Positions 1 through 7,352 of a DNA stretch of 11,030 nt are shown here, in pieces. The notes below the pieces were generated by a model. The model was not told the origin of the DNA. It was given only the letters and a program-made list of their open reading frames with translations, and did not search any database. A program made the translations under genes and the position numbers. Location of the stretch: contig JAAYHO010000172.1 in the NCBI GenBank assembly GCA_012735335.1, positions 1-11,030 on the forward strand. The letters are read 5' to 3'. Origin of the DNA: Gammaproteobacteria bacterium (GTDB lineage Bacteria > Pseudomonadota > Gammaproteobacteria > Pseudomonadales > Pseudomonadaceae). Positions within the stretch are counted from its first letter, which is position 1. Every line of letters begins with the position of its first letter.

Positions 1-540
1 CAGCAGGGTCACTGTGTAAACCACGGCGCTGGCCTTGAGCATGAGGATGATCTCGTTGCCGTAGGCAGGCAGGCCGATGCGGATGGCGCGGGGCAGGATG
101 ATGTGCTGCAGGGCCTGACGCTTGGACATGCCCAGCGCCCTCGCCGCTTCCACTTCACCCGGCGGTACCGCCTGAATCGCGCCACGCAGGATCTCGGCGA
201 TATAGGCGGCGGTGTGCAGGGTCATGGTGATCAGCGCGCACCAGTAGGGTTCACGCAGATAGGGCCAGAGCACGCTGTCGCGCACCACATCGAACTGCGA
301 CAGGCCGTAGTACACCAGGAACAGCTGCAGCAGCAGCGGAGTACCACGGAAGAAGAAGATATAGCTGTACGGCAGCGCGCGGATGTACCAGTGCCGCGAG
401 GCCCGGGCCAGTCCCAGCGGGATGGCGAAGAACAGCCCGACCACCACGGCGATGCCTACCAGCTGCAGGGTCAGCAGGGTGCCGTCCCACAGCATCGGCG
501 CCCAGCGTACGATCATTTCCCAACGTTCGGCCCAGGTCAC
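1..540 (-). CDS. Polar amino acid ABC transporter permease, HisM/ArtM type (C-terminus off window)
   Basis: This is an inner-membrane permease subunit that would pair with the permease encoded just upstream to form the channel of a basic amino acid importer. I translated it from a GTG at 538-540. That GTG overlaps the TGA of the upstream permease gene (GTGA) and has a GAGG ribosome site eight bases before it. An ATG at 514-516 is a less likely start. The 180 visible residues run open to the window edge; the family is usually about 230 residues, so roughly 50 are missing. Hydrophobic segments lie near residues 22-46, 57-78 and 101-118. The cytoplasmic EAA loop that docks on the ATPase is visible at about 130-155 (EAARALGMSK, then IILP). 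The tail GNEIILMLKASA is typical of the His/Gln/Arg permease family. Family assignment is firm, substrate is inferred. Confidence 0.9.
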   Translation of the reverse strand, partial: MTWAERWEMIVRWAPMLWDGTLLTLQLVGIAVVVGLFFAIPLGLARASRHWYIRALPYSYIFFFRGTPLLLQLFLVYYGLSQFDVVRDSVLWPYLREPYWCALITMTLHTAAYIAEILRGAIQAVPPGEVEAARALGMSKRQALQHIILPRAIRIGLPAYGNEIILMLKASAVVYTVTLL

Positions 541-1229
541 AGTTCGGTCCTCGCATAGCCACGGTTGGCGCGGTACTCGAACCAGTGCAGCGCGGCCATG
601 ATGATGACGGTCAGCCCCAGATAGATGAGTGCCGCCATGAAGTAGAAGGTGAAGGGTTCCTTGGTCGAGTTGGCGGCTACCTGCGCCTTGCGCATGATCT
701 CTTCCAGCGAGATCAGCGAGACCAGCGCGGTGTCCTTGAGCATGATCAGATACAGGTTGCCCAGACCGGGCAGCGCTACCCGCCACAGCTGCGGCAGGGT
801 GATGCGCCAGAAGATGCGCAGACGCGACATGCCCAGCGCCAGCCCGGCTTCACGCTGACCCGGGTGCAGCGACAGCAGCGCGCCACGGAACACCTCGGTG
901 GCATAGGCACCGAAGCACAGTCCCAGGGCGATGGTGCCGGCGGCAAAGGGGCTGAGGGTCAGGTAGGGGTTGCCGAAGTGGCTGCCCAGCCAGTTCATCA
1001 TCGAGGTGGTGCCGTAGAAGGCCATCAACACCCAGAGTGTTTCCGGCACGCCGCGAACCACCGAGGTGTAGAAGCCGCCGACGCCGCGCAGGGCAAGGTT
1101 GCCGGATACCTTGGCGCTGGCACCGAGCAGGCCCAGCAGCAGGCCGAGGGCAACCGAGGCCAGGGACAGGCGAATGGTCATCCAGGTCCCTTCGAGGAGG
1201 GCTGGACCGAATCCTTGTAAGTCAGGCAT
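537..1229 (-). CDS. Polar amino acid ABC transporter permease, HisQ/AotQ type
   Basis: This 230-residue protein has the normal length for the HisQ/AotQ family, which forms half of the inner-membrane channel for amino acid uptake. The N-terminus has the family pattern GFGPALLEGTWMTIRLSL, leading into the first membrane segment (about 19-37). Further membrane segments lie near 55-75, 93-112, 153-172 and 195-215. The EAA loop is at 126-150 (REAGLALGMS, then ITLPQLWR). The ATG start at 1227-1229 has no clear ribosome site, and a GC-rich hairpin stands 24 bases upstream. Translation may therefore be weaker than for the binding protein, which fits the excess of binding protein that these importers usually need. 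The stop overlaps the next permease by four bases, so the two are probably translationally coupled. The family is clear; the exact substrate is not visible. Confidence 0.95.
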   Translation of the reverse strand: MPDLQGFGPALLEGTWMTIRLSLASVALGLLLGLLGASAKVSGNLALRGVGGFYTSVVRGVPETLWVLMAFYGTTSMMNWLGSHFGNPYLTLSPFAAGTIALGLCFGAYATEVFRGALLSLHPGQREAGLALGMSRLRIFWRITLPQLWRVALPGLGNLYLIMLKDTALVSLISLEEIMRKAQVAANSTKEPFTFYFMAALIYLGLTVIIMAALHWFEYRANRGYARTEL

Positions 1230-1253
1230 GAGTATCGGGTCTGGTATGGGTAA

Positions 1254-1273
1254 CCGGGCCCCGCAGGGCCCGG
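1254..1273 (-). other. GC-rich intercistronic hairpin inside the transporter operon
   Basis: CCGGGCCC at 1254-1261 and GGGCCCGG at 1266-1273 form a perfect 8-base-pair stem with a 4-base loop. It lies in the 51-base gap between the binding-protein stop and the first permease start. On the transcribed strand only two T residues follow the stem, so it does not look like a full intrinsic terminator. A partial terminator, or a barrier to 3' exonuclease that stabilises the binding-protein message, fits better. The enteric hisJ-hisQ junction has REP palindromes in the equivalent position; that parallel is known, but the function here is inferred. Confidence 0.6.
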
Positions 1274-1280
1274 CCAGCCA

Positions 1281-2033
1281 TCAGCGAATGCTGAAGGGGA
1301 AGTACTTGGCGTTGATCTTTTCGTAGGTGCCGTCTTCGATGATGGCTTCCAGAGCCTCATTCAGACGCTCACGCAGCGGGTCGCCCTTGCGTACGGCAAT
1401 ACCGATCACGTCGTCATCGAATACCGGCTCGCCCTTGAACTCGAAGTCTTCACCGGTGCTGCTCTGCAGCCATTCGTACTGCACGAACACGTCAGCCAGT
1501 ACGCCGTCTATGCGGCCGGAGGCCATGTCCAGGTAGGCGTTCTCCTGGGTGTCGTACAGGCGGATGCTGACCACGTCACCGAGGTTCTCTTCCAGCCACT
1601 GACCAGCGATGGTGGCCCGCTGGGCACCAATGGTCTTGCCCTTCAGATAGGCGTTGTCCACGGTGAAATCGCTTTTCTTCGGTGCAACGAACTGCAGCTT
1701 GTTGGTGTAGTAGGGATCGGTGAAGTCGACAGCGCGCTTGCGCTCGTCGGTGATCGACATGGAGGCGACCAGGAAGTCGAAGCGGCGGGTGTTCAGCGCC
1801 GGGATGATGCCGTCCCAGTCGGAGGTGACCACACTACACTCGGCACCCATCTTCTCGCACAGGGCGTGGGCAATATCGAGGTCGAAGCCTATTGCGGTAC
1901 CGGTGTTGTCGATTTCGTTGAAGGGAGGATAGGCACCTTCGGTACCGATTCGCAGCTTGTCAGCTGCTACTGCCTGACCACCGAGGAATACTGCGGCCAG
2001 GGCCGCCAGAAGAACTGCCTTGTAGCTTTTCAT
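1281..2033 (-). CDS. Periplasmic basic amino acid-binding protein (HisJ/ArgT/AotJ-like)
   Basis: This 250-residue protein is the substrate-capturing component of the importer. The N-terminus is a Sec signal peptide (MKSYK, then a hydrophobic core, probably cleaved near AVA-A at 22-24), so it acts in the periplasm. The mature part is a type 3 solute-binding fold with the start RIGTEGAYPPFN. Aligned by eye to LAO-binding protein, the ligand positions look kept: Y35, W73 in SDWD, S91 and S93 in SMSITDER, R98, T141 and D181. R98 and D181 would hold the carboxylate and amino groups of the ligand. C59 and C66 match the disulfide of LAO/HisJ. This supports a basic amino acid such as arginine, lysine, ornithine or histidine, although a few positions differ (E32 for Asp, A90 for Ser). 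The ATG overlaps the ATPase stop (ATGA), with a strong AAGGAG ribosome site inside the ATPase gene. Confidence 0.93.
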   Translation of the reverse strand: MKSYKAVLLAALAAVFLGGQAVAADKLRIGTEGAYPPFNEIDNTGTAIGFDLDIAHALCEKMGAECSVVTSDWDGIIPALNTRRFDFLVASMSITDERKRAVDFTDPYYTNKLQFVAPKKSDFTVDNAYLKGKTIGAQRATIAGQWLEENLGDVVSIRLYDTQENAYLDMASGRIDGVLADVFVQYEWLQSSTGEDFEFKGEPVFDDDVIGIAVRKGDPLRERLNEALEAIIEDGTYEKINAKYFPFSIR

Positions 2034-2812
2034 CGATACTGCTCCTTCTTATGGCTGGACATGAACTGTCTGCAACGCTCTGATTGGGGGTTATCGAATA
2101 CCTGTTCCGGCGTCCCCATTTCTTCCACCTGGCCCTGGTGCAGGAAGACCACCTGACTGGATACCTGCCGGGCAAAGCCCATCTCGTGGGTAACCAACAG
2201 CATAGTACGGCCTTCGTCAGCCAGCGCCCTGATTACCATCAACACCTCATTGACCATCTCCGGGTCGAGTGCCGAGGTCGGCTCGTCGAACAGGATCACC
2301 TGCGGCTTCATCGCCAGGGTCCGGGCAATGGCCGCGCGCTGCTGCTGGCCACCGGACAGCTGTGCGGGAAAGGCATGGCGCTTGTCGGCGATGCCGACCT
2401 TCTCCAGAAACACCTCGGCGGCGGCAATGGCATCGGCCTTGGACTGGCCCAGCACCCGCCGCGGCGCCTCGATGATGTTGTCGAGGATGGTCATGTGCGG
2501 CCACAGGTTGAAACTCTGGAACACGAAACCGACCCGCGCCCGCAGGCGGTTGATCTGCGCGTTGTCCGCAGCCACCAGTGCGCCATCGCGACGGGGTTTG
2601 AGCTTGAGTTCTTCACCGGCAACCAGGATCTGCCCCTGATGGGGGTTTTCCAGCAGATTGATGCAGCGCAGCAGGGTACTTTTACCGGAACCGGAAGAAC
2701 CCAGAATGGAAATGACGTCGCCATCACGGGCCGCCAGGTTCACGCCCTTGAGCACTTCAAGGTCGCCATAGCGCTTGTGCAGGTTACGCACTTCGAGAGC
2801 GGGAGGTGTCAC
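2030..2812 (-). CDS. Amino acid ABC transporter ATPase, HisP/AotP/ArtP type
   Basis: This 260-residue cytoplasmic ATPase powers the importer. All nucleotide-binding motifs are present: Walker A GSSGSGKST at 38-46, Q-loop glutamine Q99, signature LSGGQ at 152-156, Walker B ending in D176-E177 (ILFDEP), D-loop SALD, and switch histidine H209. An insert after Walker A containing EELKLKPRRDGAL is typical of the HisP/AotP branch. The start is GTG at 2810-2812, preceded only by a weak GGA about nine bases away. It is the first gene of the operon, followed by a 4-base overlap into the binding-protein gene. The order ATPase, binding protein, permease, permease is, as I recall, the one found in the PA5152-PA5155 region of Pseudomonas aeruginosa. 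Nothing is truncated or missing. Confidence 0.96.
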   Translation of the reverse strand: MTPPALEVRNLHKRYGDLEVLKGVNLAARDGDVISILGSSGSGKSTLLRCINLLENPHQGQILVAGEELKLKPRRDGALVAADNAQINRLRARVGFVFQSFNLWPHMTILDNIIEAPRRVLGQSKADAIAAAEVFLEKVGIADKRHAFPAQLSGGQQQRAAIARTLAMKPQVILFDEPTSALDPEMVNEVLMVIRALADEGRTMLLVTHEMGFARQVSSQVVFLHQGQVEEMGTPEQVFDNPQSERCRQFMSSHKKEQYR

Positions 2813-2843
2813 GTAAAGTTATCCAATTTGAAGCAATGCCGCA

Positions 2844-2872
2844 AAGCTAGCACAGCTGCGGGATATGACCAA
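2844..2872 (-). promoter_or_regulatory. Candidate sigma-70 promoter of the amino acid transporter operon
   Basis: On the minus strand a weak -35 TTGGTC (2867-2872) is followed by 17 bases and a -10 TAGCTT (2844-2849). A TG one base before the -10 gives an extended -10. Transcription would start near 2837, leaving a leader of about 25 bases before the GTG. The 95 bases between the tRNA terminator and this gene hold nothing else that I recognise. The call rests on hexamer matches only. Confidence 0.45.
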
Positions 2873-2907
2873 TAAGTCGTTTTGGAAGCCCGACCGGCAA
2901 CGCCAAT

Positions 2908-2940
2908 AAAAAAGCCCGCTGGGGGTTAGCCAGCGGGCTT
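2908..2940 (-). terminator. Intrinsic terminator after tRNA-Phe
   Basis: AAGCCCGCTGG (2912-2922) and CCAGCGGGCTT (2930-2940) form a perfect 11-base-pair stem with a 7-base loop. On the minus strand the stem is followed by a run of T residues (2913 down to 2908). It begins 8 bases after the tRNA CCA end, so it ends the tRNA transcript and insulates the transporter operon. Confidence 0.9.
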
Positions 2941-2947
2941 GGAATAA

Positions 2948-3023
2948 TGGTGCCCGGGGACGGAATCGAACCGCCGACACGGGGATTTTCAATCCCCTGC
3001 TCTACCGACTGAGCTACCCGGGC
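2948..3023 (-). tRNA. tRNA-Phe, anticodon GAA, with encoded CCA
   Basis: A complete 76-base cloverleaf reads on the minus strand. The acceptor stem is GCCCGGG/CCCGGGC with discriminator A and a genome-encoded CCA (2948-2950). The D arm is GCTC/GAGC. The anticodon stem GGGGA/TCCCC encloses the loop TTGAAAA, giving anticodon GAA at tRNA positions 34-36. The variable loop is GTGTC, and the T arm GGCGG/CCGTC (one G-T pair) encloses TTCGATT. The tRNA carries phenylalanine for UUU and UUC codons. It stands alone with its own promoter and terminator between yggX and the transporter. I find no duplicated 3' end of this tRNA in the window, so there is no sign of an integrated element here. Confidence 0.98.
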
Positions 3024-3034
3024 AACGGGGCGCT

Positions 3035-3063
3035 ATTAAACGATTCAAGGCCCTGCATGTCAA
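3035..3063 (-). promoter_or_regulatory. Promoter of tRNA-Phe
   Basis: On the minus strand a perfect -35 TTGACA (3058-3063) is followed by exactly 17 bases and a -10 TTTAAT (3035-3040, five of six consensus bases). A GC-rich stretch (GCGCCCCG) lies between the -10 and the mature tRNA 5' end at 3023. That is the discriminator type associated with stringent control of stable RNA promoters; the stringent link is inferred. The promoter lies downstream of the yggX stop. Confidence 0.85.
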
Positions 3064-3099
3064 GCGTCGTTGCGAAATATTTTTACTTTTTTCAGCCGC

Positions 3100-3372
3100 T
3101 TAGGCGGACGGGGGCACATAACCCTCGGCCTGGGCGTATTCTTCACCGGCGAGAAACTTGTCCATCTCCTGCTGGATGAACTTGCGATCCTCGGCATCCA
3201 TCATGTTCAGGCGACGCTCGTTGATCAGCATGGTCTGGTGCGCCTGCCATTCGTCCCAGGCCTTTTTCGAGACCTCGTTGAAAATGGCTTCACCCTTGGG
3301 GCCCGGATAAGGCGGACGCTCCAGGCCCGGCAGTTCCTGTTTGTATTTGCGACAAAGCACTGTACGCGACAT
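3100..3372 (-). CDS. yggX: YggX, Fe(2+)-associated oxidative damage protection protein
   Basis: This 90-residue cytoplasmic protein matches YggX along its full length. It has MSRTVLC with the conserved Cys7, then [38 protein letters not shown] and a final EGYVPP. YggX is known in enterics to protect iron-sulfur proteins from oxidative damage and has been proposed to take part in iron trafficking; the mechanism is not settled. The start at 3370-3372 is preceded by a strong AGGAGAT ribosome site in the 13-base gap after mutY, so the two genes are almost certainly one transcript. The mutY-yggX pairing is also known from Escherichia coli. No intrinsic terminator is visible after the stop: the bases that follow on this strand are A-rich, not T-rich. 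The transcript may therefore run into the tRNA gene. Confidence 0.97.
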   Translation of the reverse strand: MSRTVLCRKYKQELPGLERPPYPGPKGEAIFNEVSKKAWDEWQAHQTMLINERRLNMMDAEDRKFIQQEMDKFLAGEEYAQAEGYVPPSA

Positions 3373-3385
3373 GGGCTATCTCCTC

Positions 3386-4432
3386 TCAGGCAACCAGTTG
3401 TTCAACCCGTTTGAGCAGTTTGCTGACCGGGGCGGCCAGCCCCAGGCGGGTCGGTTGGCGCAGGTTATACCAGACCTGCCCGGCTTCGGCCACGCCGGGC
3501 GACGGCAGCACCCGCACCAGCAGCGGCTGTATGTCCAGATGAAAATGACTGAAGGTATGCCGCAGCGGCTCCAGCGTCTGTTGCTGCTGCGCCTGCCAGC
3601 CCAGCCCGGCCAGCAGCGCATCCAGCTCGGCCTGATCCTCCAGCTGCGGCGGACACCAGAGCCCGCCCCACAGGCCGCTGTCGGGGCGTCGTTGCAGCCA
3701 GATATCGCCGTCCTGATTGACCAGCAGCGGCATCAGGCACTGGCGCACCGGCAGCGCCTTGCGCGGCTTGGAGTGCGGGTAGACGGTGGGCTGCCCCAGC
3801 CTGCGCGCCTCGCAACCGGCCTGCACCGGGCACAGCAGGCAGGAGGGTTTGCTGCGGGTGCAGAGCGTGGCCCCGAGATCCATCATCGCCTGAGTGTAGT
3901 GGCCGAAGCGTTGCTGCGGGGTGTAGCGCTCGGCCACCTGCCACAGCCGATCCTGTACCGCCTTCTCCCCCGGCCAGCCTTCTACCGCATGATAGCGGGC
4001 CAGCACCCGTTTGACGTTGCCATCCAGAATCGGCGCGCGCAGATTCATGCTCAGACTGGCGATGGCCCCGGCGGTGGAGCGACCGATACCGGGCAGCTCG
4101 ACCAAGCCTTCGACACTGGGGGGAAACTCGCCGCCATGCTCGCTCACCACCCGCTGCGCGGTCTTGTGCAGGTTGCGTGCCCGGCTGTAGTAGCCCAGCC
4201 CGGTCCACAGGTGCAGCACCTCGTCCGCCTCGGCAGCAGCCAGCGCCTGGACATCCGGCAGCACCTGCATGAAGCGCTGGTAGTAGGGGATCACCGTGGC
4301 GACCTGGGTCTGTTGCAGCATGATTTCCGATACCCAGACGCGGTACGGCGTCATGTCCTGCTGCCAGGGCAGGTCCTTGCGCCCGAACTGGTCATACCAG
4401 GCCAGTACCGCCCGGGAAAATTCGTCACTCAC
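3386..4432 (-). CDS. mutY: Adenine DNA glycosylase MutY
   Basis: This 348-residue base-excision repair enzyme removes adenine mispaired with 8-oxoguanine. The N-terminal helix-hairpin-helix glycosylase domain carries catalytic Glu36 in [11 protein letters not shown], the hairpin [12 protein letters not shown] (113-124) and catalytic Asp137 in [10 protein letters not shown]. The [4Fe-4S] cluster ligands are C191, C198, C201 and C207, with the expected Cys-X6-Cys-X2-Cys-X5-Cys spacing. The C-terminal Nudix-like domain that recognises 8-oxoguanine follows, with [12 protein letters not shown] (249-260) and FSH at 294-296. Length matches the family (about 350). The start is GTG at 4430-4432, overlapping the asmA stop as GTGA; the peptide after it ([20 protein letters not shown]) is the normal MutY N-terminus. 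It sits between asmA and yggX in one transcription unit. Confidence 0.98.
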   Translation of the reverse strand: MSDEFSRAVLAWYDQFGRKDLPWQQDMTPYRVWVSEIMLQQTQVATVIPYYQRFMQVLPDVQALAAAEADEVLHLWTGLGYYSRARNLHKTAQRVVSEHGGEFPPSVEGLVELPGIGRSTAGAIASLSMNLRAPILDGNVKRVLARYHAVEGWPGEKAVQDRLWQVAERYTPQQRFGHYTQAMMDLGATLCTRSKPSCLLCPVQAGCEARRLGQPTVYPHSKPRKALPVRQCLMPLLVNQDGDIWLQRRPDSGLWGGLWCPPQLEDQAELDALLAGLGWQAQQQQTLEPLRHTFSHFHLDIQPLLVRVLPSPGVAEAGQVWYNLRQPTRLGLAAPVSKLLKRVEQLVA

Positions 4433-6618
4433 CGATTGAACAATCCTCTGATGGCATCCCGCACGGCGGGTGCCTGCTCGCCCAATTTCTCTTCGAGCTT
4501 TTCCCCGACCTTGTCACCGATCTTGCGCTCGGCTTCGTTGCGCAGCAACTGACCGGCAATCCGGGTGACACCCTGGGTATCCACCCCGCAGCTCTTGGCT
4601 GCATTATGCAGATAGCCCTCGCAGCGCAGCGGCCATTCGATGCCGACGTAGCGCTCGTTGATCCGGCAGGCCGGGTCTGGCATCTCGCGCTGATCCCCTT
4701 CCAGATGCAGACCGACACCGTAGTTGAGGCGCTGATCCGGCAGGTTGATATCACCGTTGCCCCGGGCGGTGATGCCCGGCAGCGCAGCGACCAGATCGCG
4801 ACTCTGCACCGTGCCGTTGACCAGTTTGAAGCTGCCGCTCAGTTTGTTGAAGGGCGTATTTTCCGCACCGAAGTCGGCGCTCAGAGCTTCGCGGTTGGCC
4901 AGGGCAATCGCCTGACACAGTTTCTGCTCCAGGTTCACCCCGAGCAGCGCGCCGTTGCCCACATCAAAACGCACATCACCGTTCAGCCCGTTGATCCAGT
5001 GGCGCATGCTGTTGCCTTGGGTCTTGATGTTCATGTCCAGATTCAGCAGCCCGCGTACCTGTTCGGGCATGTCGTAGGCCTGTTGCAGGGCCTGGGAGTC
5101 CATGCCGGTCAGCTTGACGGTCAGCGTCAGCGGCGCGGGATTGCGCCCTGCCCCGATGGTCGCACTGGCCGCGAACTGGCCACCAAACACCCCGCCCTCG
5201 AACTGGCGCAGGCGCAGGGTGCCGTCTTCGGCTTCCAGTGCCATTTTGAACGGACTGATGCTCTGGCCGGTGAGCTGCACCTGCTGCATGTCCAGACTGC
5301 CCTTCACGTTCAGACCGGCCAGGGTTTCCATGGGCAGGATCGGCTCGCTGCTCCAGGGCTCGGGGGCGGTCTGGGAAGTGCTGCCGCCCTGAGCAGGCGC
5401 GCCCGCCGGGGCGGATGCGGTATCTGCGGGTGGCAGATAATGGTCGATGTTCAGCTTGCTGCCGGACAGGTCAAAACGCAGCGCCTGCTTCTCGAAGTCT
5501 GCCAGACCCATGCTGCCCGCCAGCTCGGTGCCATCCACCAGCAGTTGCATGTCCTGCAGCATCAGGCTGGTGCTGCTGCCCTGGATGGCAGCGCTCAGCG
5601 CCACCTTGCTCAGGGCGTTAGCCTGGGCCATCTCCGGCAGTTGCTGGCCCAGCGCGTGAACCAGCGCCCGGGCGTCGAACTCCGCCACATTGATGCGACC
5701 GGCCAGTTGCAGGTCGCTGTCCAGCTGGCTGGCGGTCAGCTCACCAGTGGCACGCAGATCGGCCAGGGCCAGCCGCAGTTGCTTCAGCTCGGCGGTCTGG
5801 GCAGCCAGATCGATCACGCTGTCACCCTGCACGCGCATGCCCACGGCACGGCCATTGAAGGGGTCGCCGCTGGCATCCAGGGTCAGATCAAAACCATCCA
5901 GCTGATAGCGCTGCTGCTCCAGACTGAAACTGGCGACGGTCTTCAGGTCGATCCGTGCCCGCATGGCCGGCTGACTGGTGACCAACAACCCGAGAAACTC
6001 CACATCGAAAGGCTGATCTTCCAGCAGCGCACCGGTACGCAGGTTGACCTCCTCCAGCAGCAGATGCTGATCGCTCTGGCGGTTGCTGTATTCGATACGG
6101 GCATTGGTGATGCGCACGCTCTGCACGGTGACATCCAGGCGGCCATGCTCATCCGCCTCTTGCTCGGCAGCGGCGCGCCCTTCTTCGGCGGCCTCGGCGG
6201 CGGCCTGCGGATCGCTCTGCGGGCCGATACCCGCCCAGTTGGCCACACCCTGCTCATCCACCCGCAGATTCAGGTTGATGCTGTCGAGGATCACATCGCT
6301 CATGCGCAACTGACGGCGCAGCAGCGGTAGCACTTCCACACCCAGGCCCATGCTGCCGACCTCGGCCAGCGGCTGATCGGGCTGCTCGACCGGGGCAATC
6401 CCCACCTGCTTCAATTCGATACCCAGCCAGGGAAACAGTGACCAACCGATATCCCCACCCAGGGTCAGCTCGATATTGGCCTGCTCCCGCGCGGCCTGCT
6501 GGATCTGCTCCTTGTAGTCATTGGGGTCGAACAGGCGGGTCAGGAAGAACAGCGCCCCGACCGCCAGAATGACAAGGGCGAGCACTGCCAGACCGACAAT
6601 CCCGGCTAGTTTTTTCAT
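4429..6618 (-). CDS. AsmA family protein
   Basis: This is a 729-residue inner-membrane-anchored protein facing the periplasm. AsmA-like proteins belong to a group of long beta-groove proteins linked to phospholipid transport and envelope integrity; that role is family knowledge. The N-terminus has one membrane helix (about 5-26) followed by the hallmark [11 protein letters not shown] and [15 protein letters not shown]. The C-terminal AsmA domain contains [20 protein letters not shown]. In between, a Pro/Ala/Ser/Gln-rich stretch (about residues 395-425) looks like a linker, and the last 25 residues form a charged, probably amphipathic helix. Four cysteines (568, 651, 666, 677) lie in the C-terminal third. 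I chose the ATG at 6616-6618 because a GGGAG ribosome site precedes it and the membrane helix follows at once. Longer in-frame readings overlap hisB. The stop overlaps the mutY start. Confidence 0.92.
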   Translation of the reverse strand: MKKLAGIVGLAVLALVILAVGALFFLTRLFDPNDYKEQIQQAAREQANIELTLGGDIGWSLFPWLGIELKQVGIAPVEQPDQPLAEVGSMGLGVEVLPLLRRQLRMSDVILDSINLNLRVDEQGVANWAGIGPQSDPQAAAEAAEEGRAAAEQEADEHGRLDVTVQSVRITNARIEYSNRQSDQHLLLEEVNLRTGALLEDQPFDVEFLGLLVTSQPAMRARIDLKTVASFSLEQQRYQLDGFDLTLDASGDPFNGRAVGMRVQGDSVIDLAAQTAELKQLRLALADLRATGELTASQLDSDLQLAGRINVAEFDARALVHALGQQLPEMAQANALSKVALSAAIQGSSTSLMLQDMQLLVDGTELAGSMGLADFEKQALRFDLSGSKLNIDHYLPPADTASAPAGAPAQGGSTSQTAPEPWSSEPILPMETLAGLNVKGSLDMQQVQLTGQSISPFKMALEAEDGTLRLRQFEGGVFGGQFAASATIGAGRNPAPLTLTVKLTGMDSQALQQAYDMPEQVRGLLNLDMNIKTQGNSMRHWINGLNGDVRFDVGNGALLGVNLEQKLCQAIALANREALSADFGAENTPFNKLSGSFKLVNGTVQSRDLVAALPGITARGNGDINLPDQRLNYGVGLHLEGDQREMPDPACRINERYVGIEWPLRCEGYLHNAAKSCGVDTQGVTRIAGQLLRNEAERKIGDKVGEKLEEKLGEQAPAVRDAIRGLFNR

Positions 6619-6663
6619 GGTCACTCCCGCTGAATCAGAATGTTTACAGGGTAAAGCTTGTCG

Positions 6664-6722
6664 GGTCAGCTTGCCACTGACCAGCCTTTCTATAGCCCCA
6701 GACCACGGGCTACACGTATAAT
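6664..6722 (+). promoter_or_regulatory. hisB promoter region with two inverted repeats
   Basis: A perfect -10 hexamer TATAAT (6717-6722) lies 36 bases before the hisB start. The best -35 at a workable distance is the weak TAGCCC (6693-6698, 18-base spacer), so the promoter may need an activator. Two short perfect inverted repeats sit here: GGTCAG-N7-CTGACC (6664-6682) and TAGCCC-N8-GGGCTA (6693-6712). The second covers the -35 and most of the spacer. The whole asmA-hisB gap is 140 bases and is shared with the divergent asmA promoter, for which I see only weak hexamers (CTGACC, 17 bases, TAAACA on the minus strand). No leader peptide rich in histidine codons is present. Confidence 0.55.
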
Positions 6723-6758
6723 GCCCGCCCCTGTATGAAATATTTGTGGAGAAAGGCC

Positions 6759-7352
6759 ATGGAGCAGCGCAAGGCAAGTGTCGAGCGCAACACCTCGGAA
6801 ACCCAGATCAAGGTGGAAATCAACCTGGACGGCAGCGGCCAGGCACACTTTGATATTGGCGTTCCGTTCCTCGAACACATGCTGGATCAGGTAGCCCGCC
6901 ATGGCCTGATCGACATGCACATCGAATGTCGTGGCGATCTGCACATTGACGACCACCACACCGTGGAAGACGTCGGCATCACCCTCGGCCAGGCCTTTGC
7001 CAAGGCAGTCGGCGACAAGAAGGGCATCCGCCGCTACGGCCATTCCTATGTGCCGATGGACGAAGCCCTGTCCCGCGTGGCGCTGGACTTCTCCGGCCGC
7101 CCCGGCCTGCAGATGCATGTGCCCTATACCCGTGCCGTGGTCGGCCGGTTTGACGTGGATCTGTTCCAGGAGTTCTTCCAGGGCTTCGTCAACCACGCAC
7201 TGGTAACCCTGCACATCGACAACCTGCGTGGCATCAACACCCACCACCAGATCGAGACGGTGTTCAAGGCCTTCGGCCGCGCCCTGCGCATGGCGATAGA
7301 AGTCGACCCGCGCATGGGTGACCGCATCCCGTCGACCAAGGGTTCGCTGTAA
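6759..7352 (+). CDS. hisB: Imidazoleglycerol-phosphate dehydratase
   Basis: This 197-residue cytoplasmic enzyme converts imidazole glycerol phosphate to imidazole acetol phosphate in histidine biosynthesis. It is the single-function bacterial form, without the phosphatase domain fused in enterics. The metal-binding histidine motifs DDHHTVED (64-71) and NTHHQIE (160-166) are intact, as are [13 protein letters not shown] and [13 protein letters not shown]. The C-terminal PSTKGSL is typical of pseudomonad HisB. The start at 6759 ([12 protein letters not shown]) follows a GGAGAAAGG ribosome site and gives the standard family length. An ATG eight codons further upstream lies close to the predicted transcription start and lacks this spacing. 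It is the first gene of the his cluster and is followed directly by hisH with no gap. Confidence 0.98.
   Translation: MEQRKASVERNTSETQIKVEINLDGSGQAHFDIGVPFLEHMLDQVARHGLIDMHIECRGDLHIDDHHTVEDVGITLGQAFAKAVGDKKGIRRYGHSYVPMDEALSRVALDFSGRPGLQMHVPYTRAVVGRFDVDLFQEFFQGFVNHALVTLHIDNLRGINTHHQIETVFKAFGRALRMAIEVDPRMGDRIPSTKGSL

Noticed and set aside
2908..3063. Integration site of a mobile element at tRNA-Phe
   Set aside because: No integrase gene and no second copy of the tRNA 3' end occur in the window; the flanking genes are core genes in conserved order.
3085..3108. Possible terminator after yggX
   Set aside because: The small CCGC/GCGG stem is followed on the transcribed strand by A residues, not T residues, so it does not fit an intrinsic terminator for yggX.
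3341..6330. Long plus-strand open frames of about 400 and 570 codons opposite mutY and asmA
   Set aside because: They lie antisense to clear MutY and AsmA genes, their translations are rich in Gln/His/Arg/Gly without recognisable domains, and such frames are expected opposite GC-rich codons.
6619..6758. Histidine leader peptide and attenuator before hisB
   Set aside because: No short open frame with a run of histidine codons and no terminator hairpin with a T-run is present.
6619..6777. Upstream extension of the AsmA reading frame to 6777
   Set aside because: It would overlap the hisB start and put 53 residues before an obvious N-terminal membrane helix; the ATG at 6618 has a proper ribosome site.
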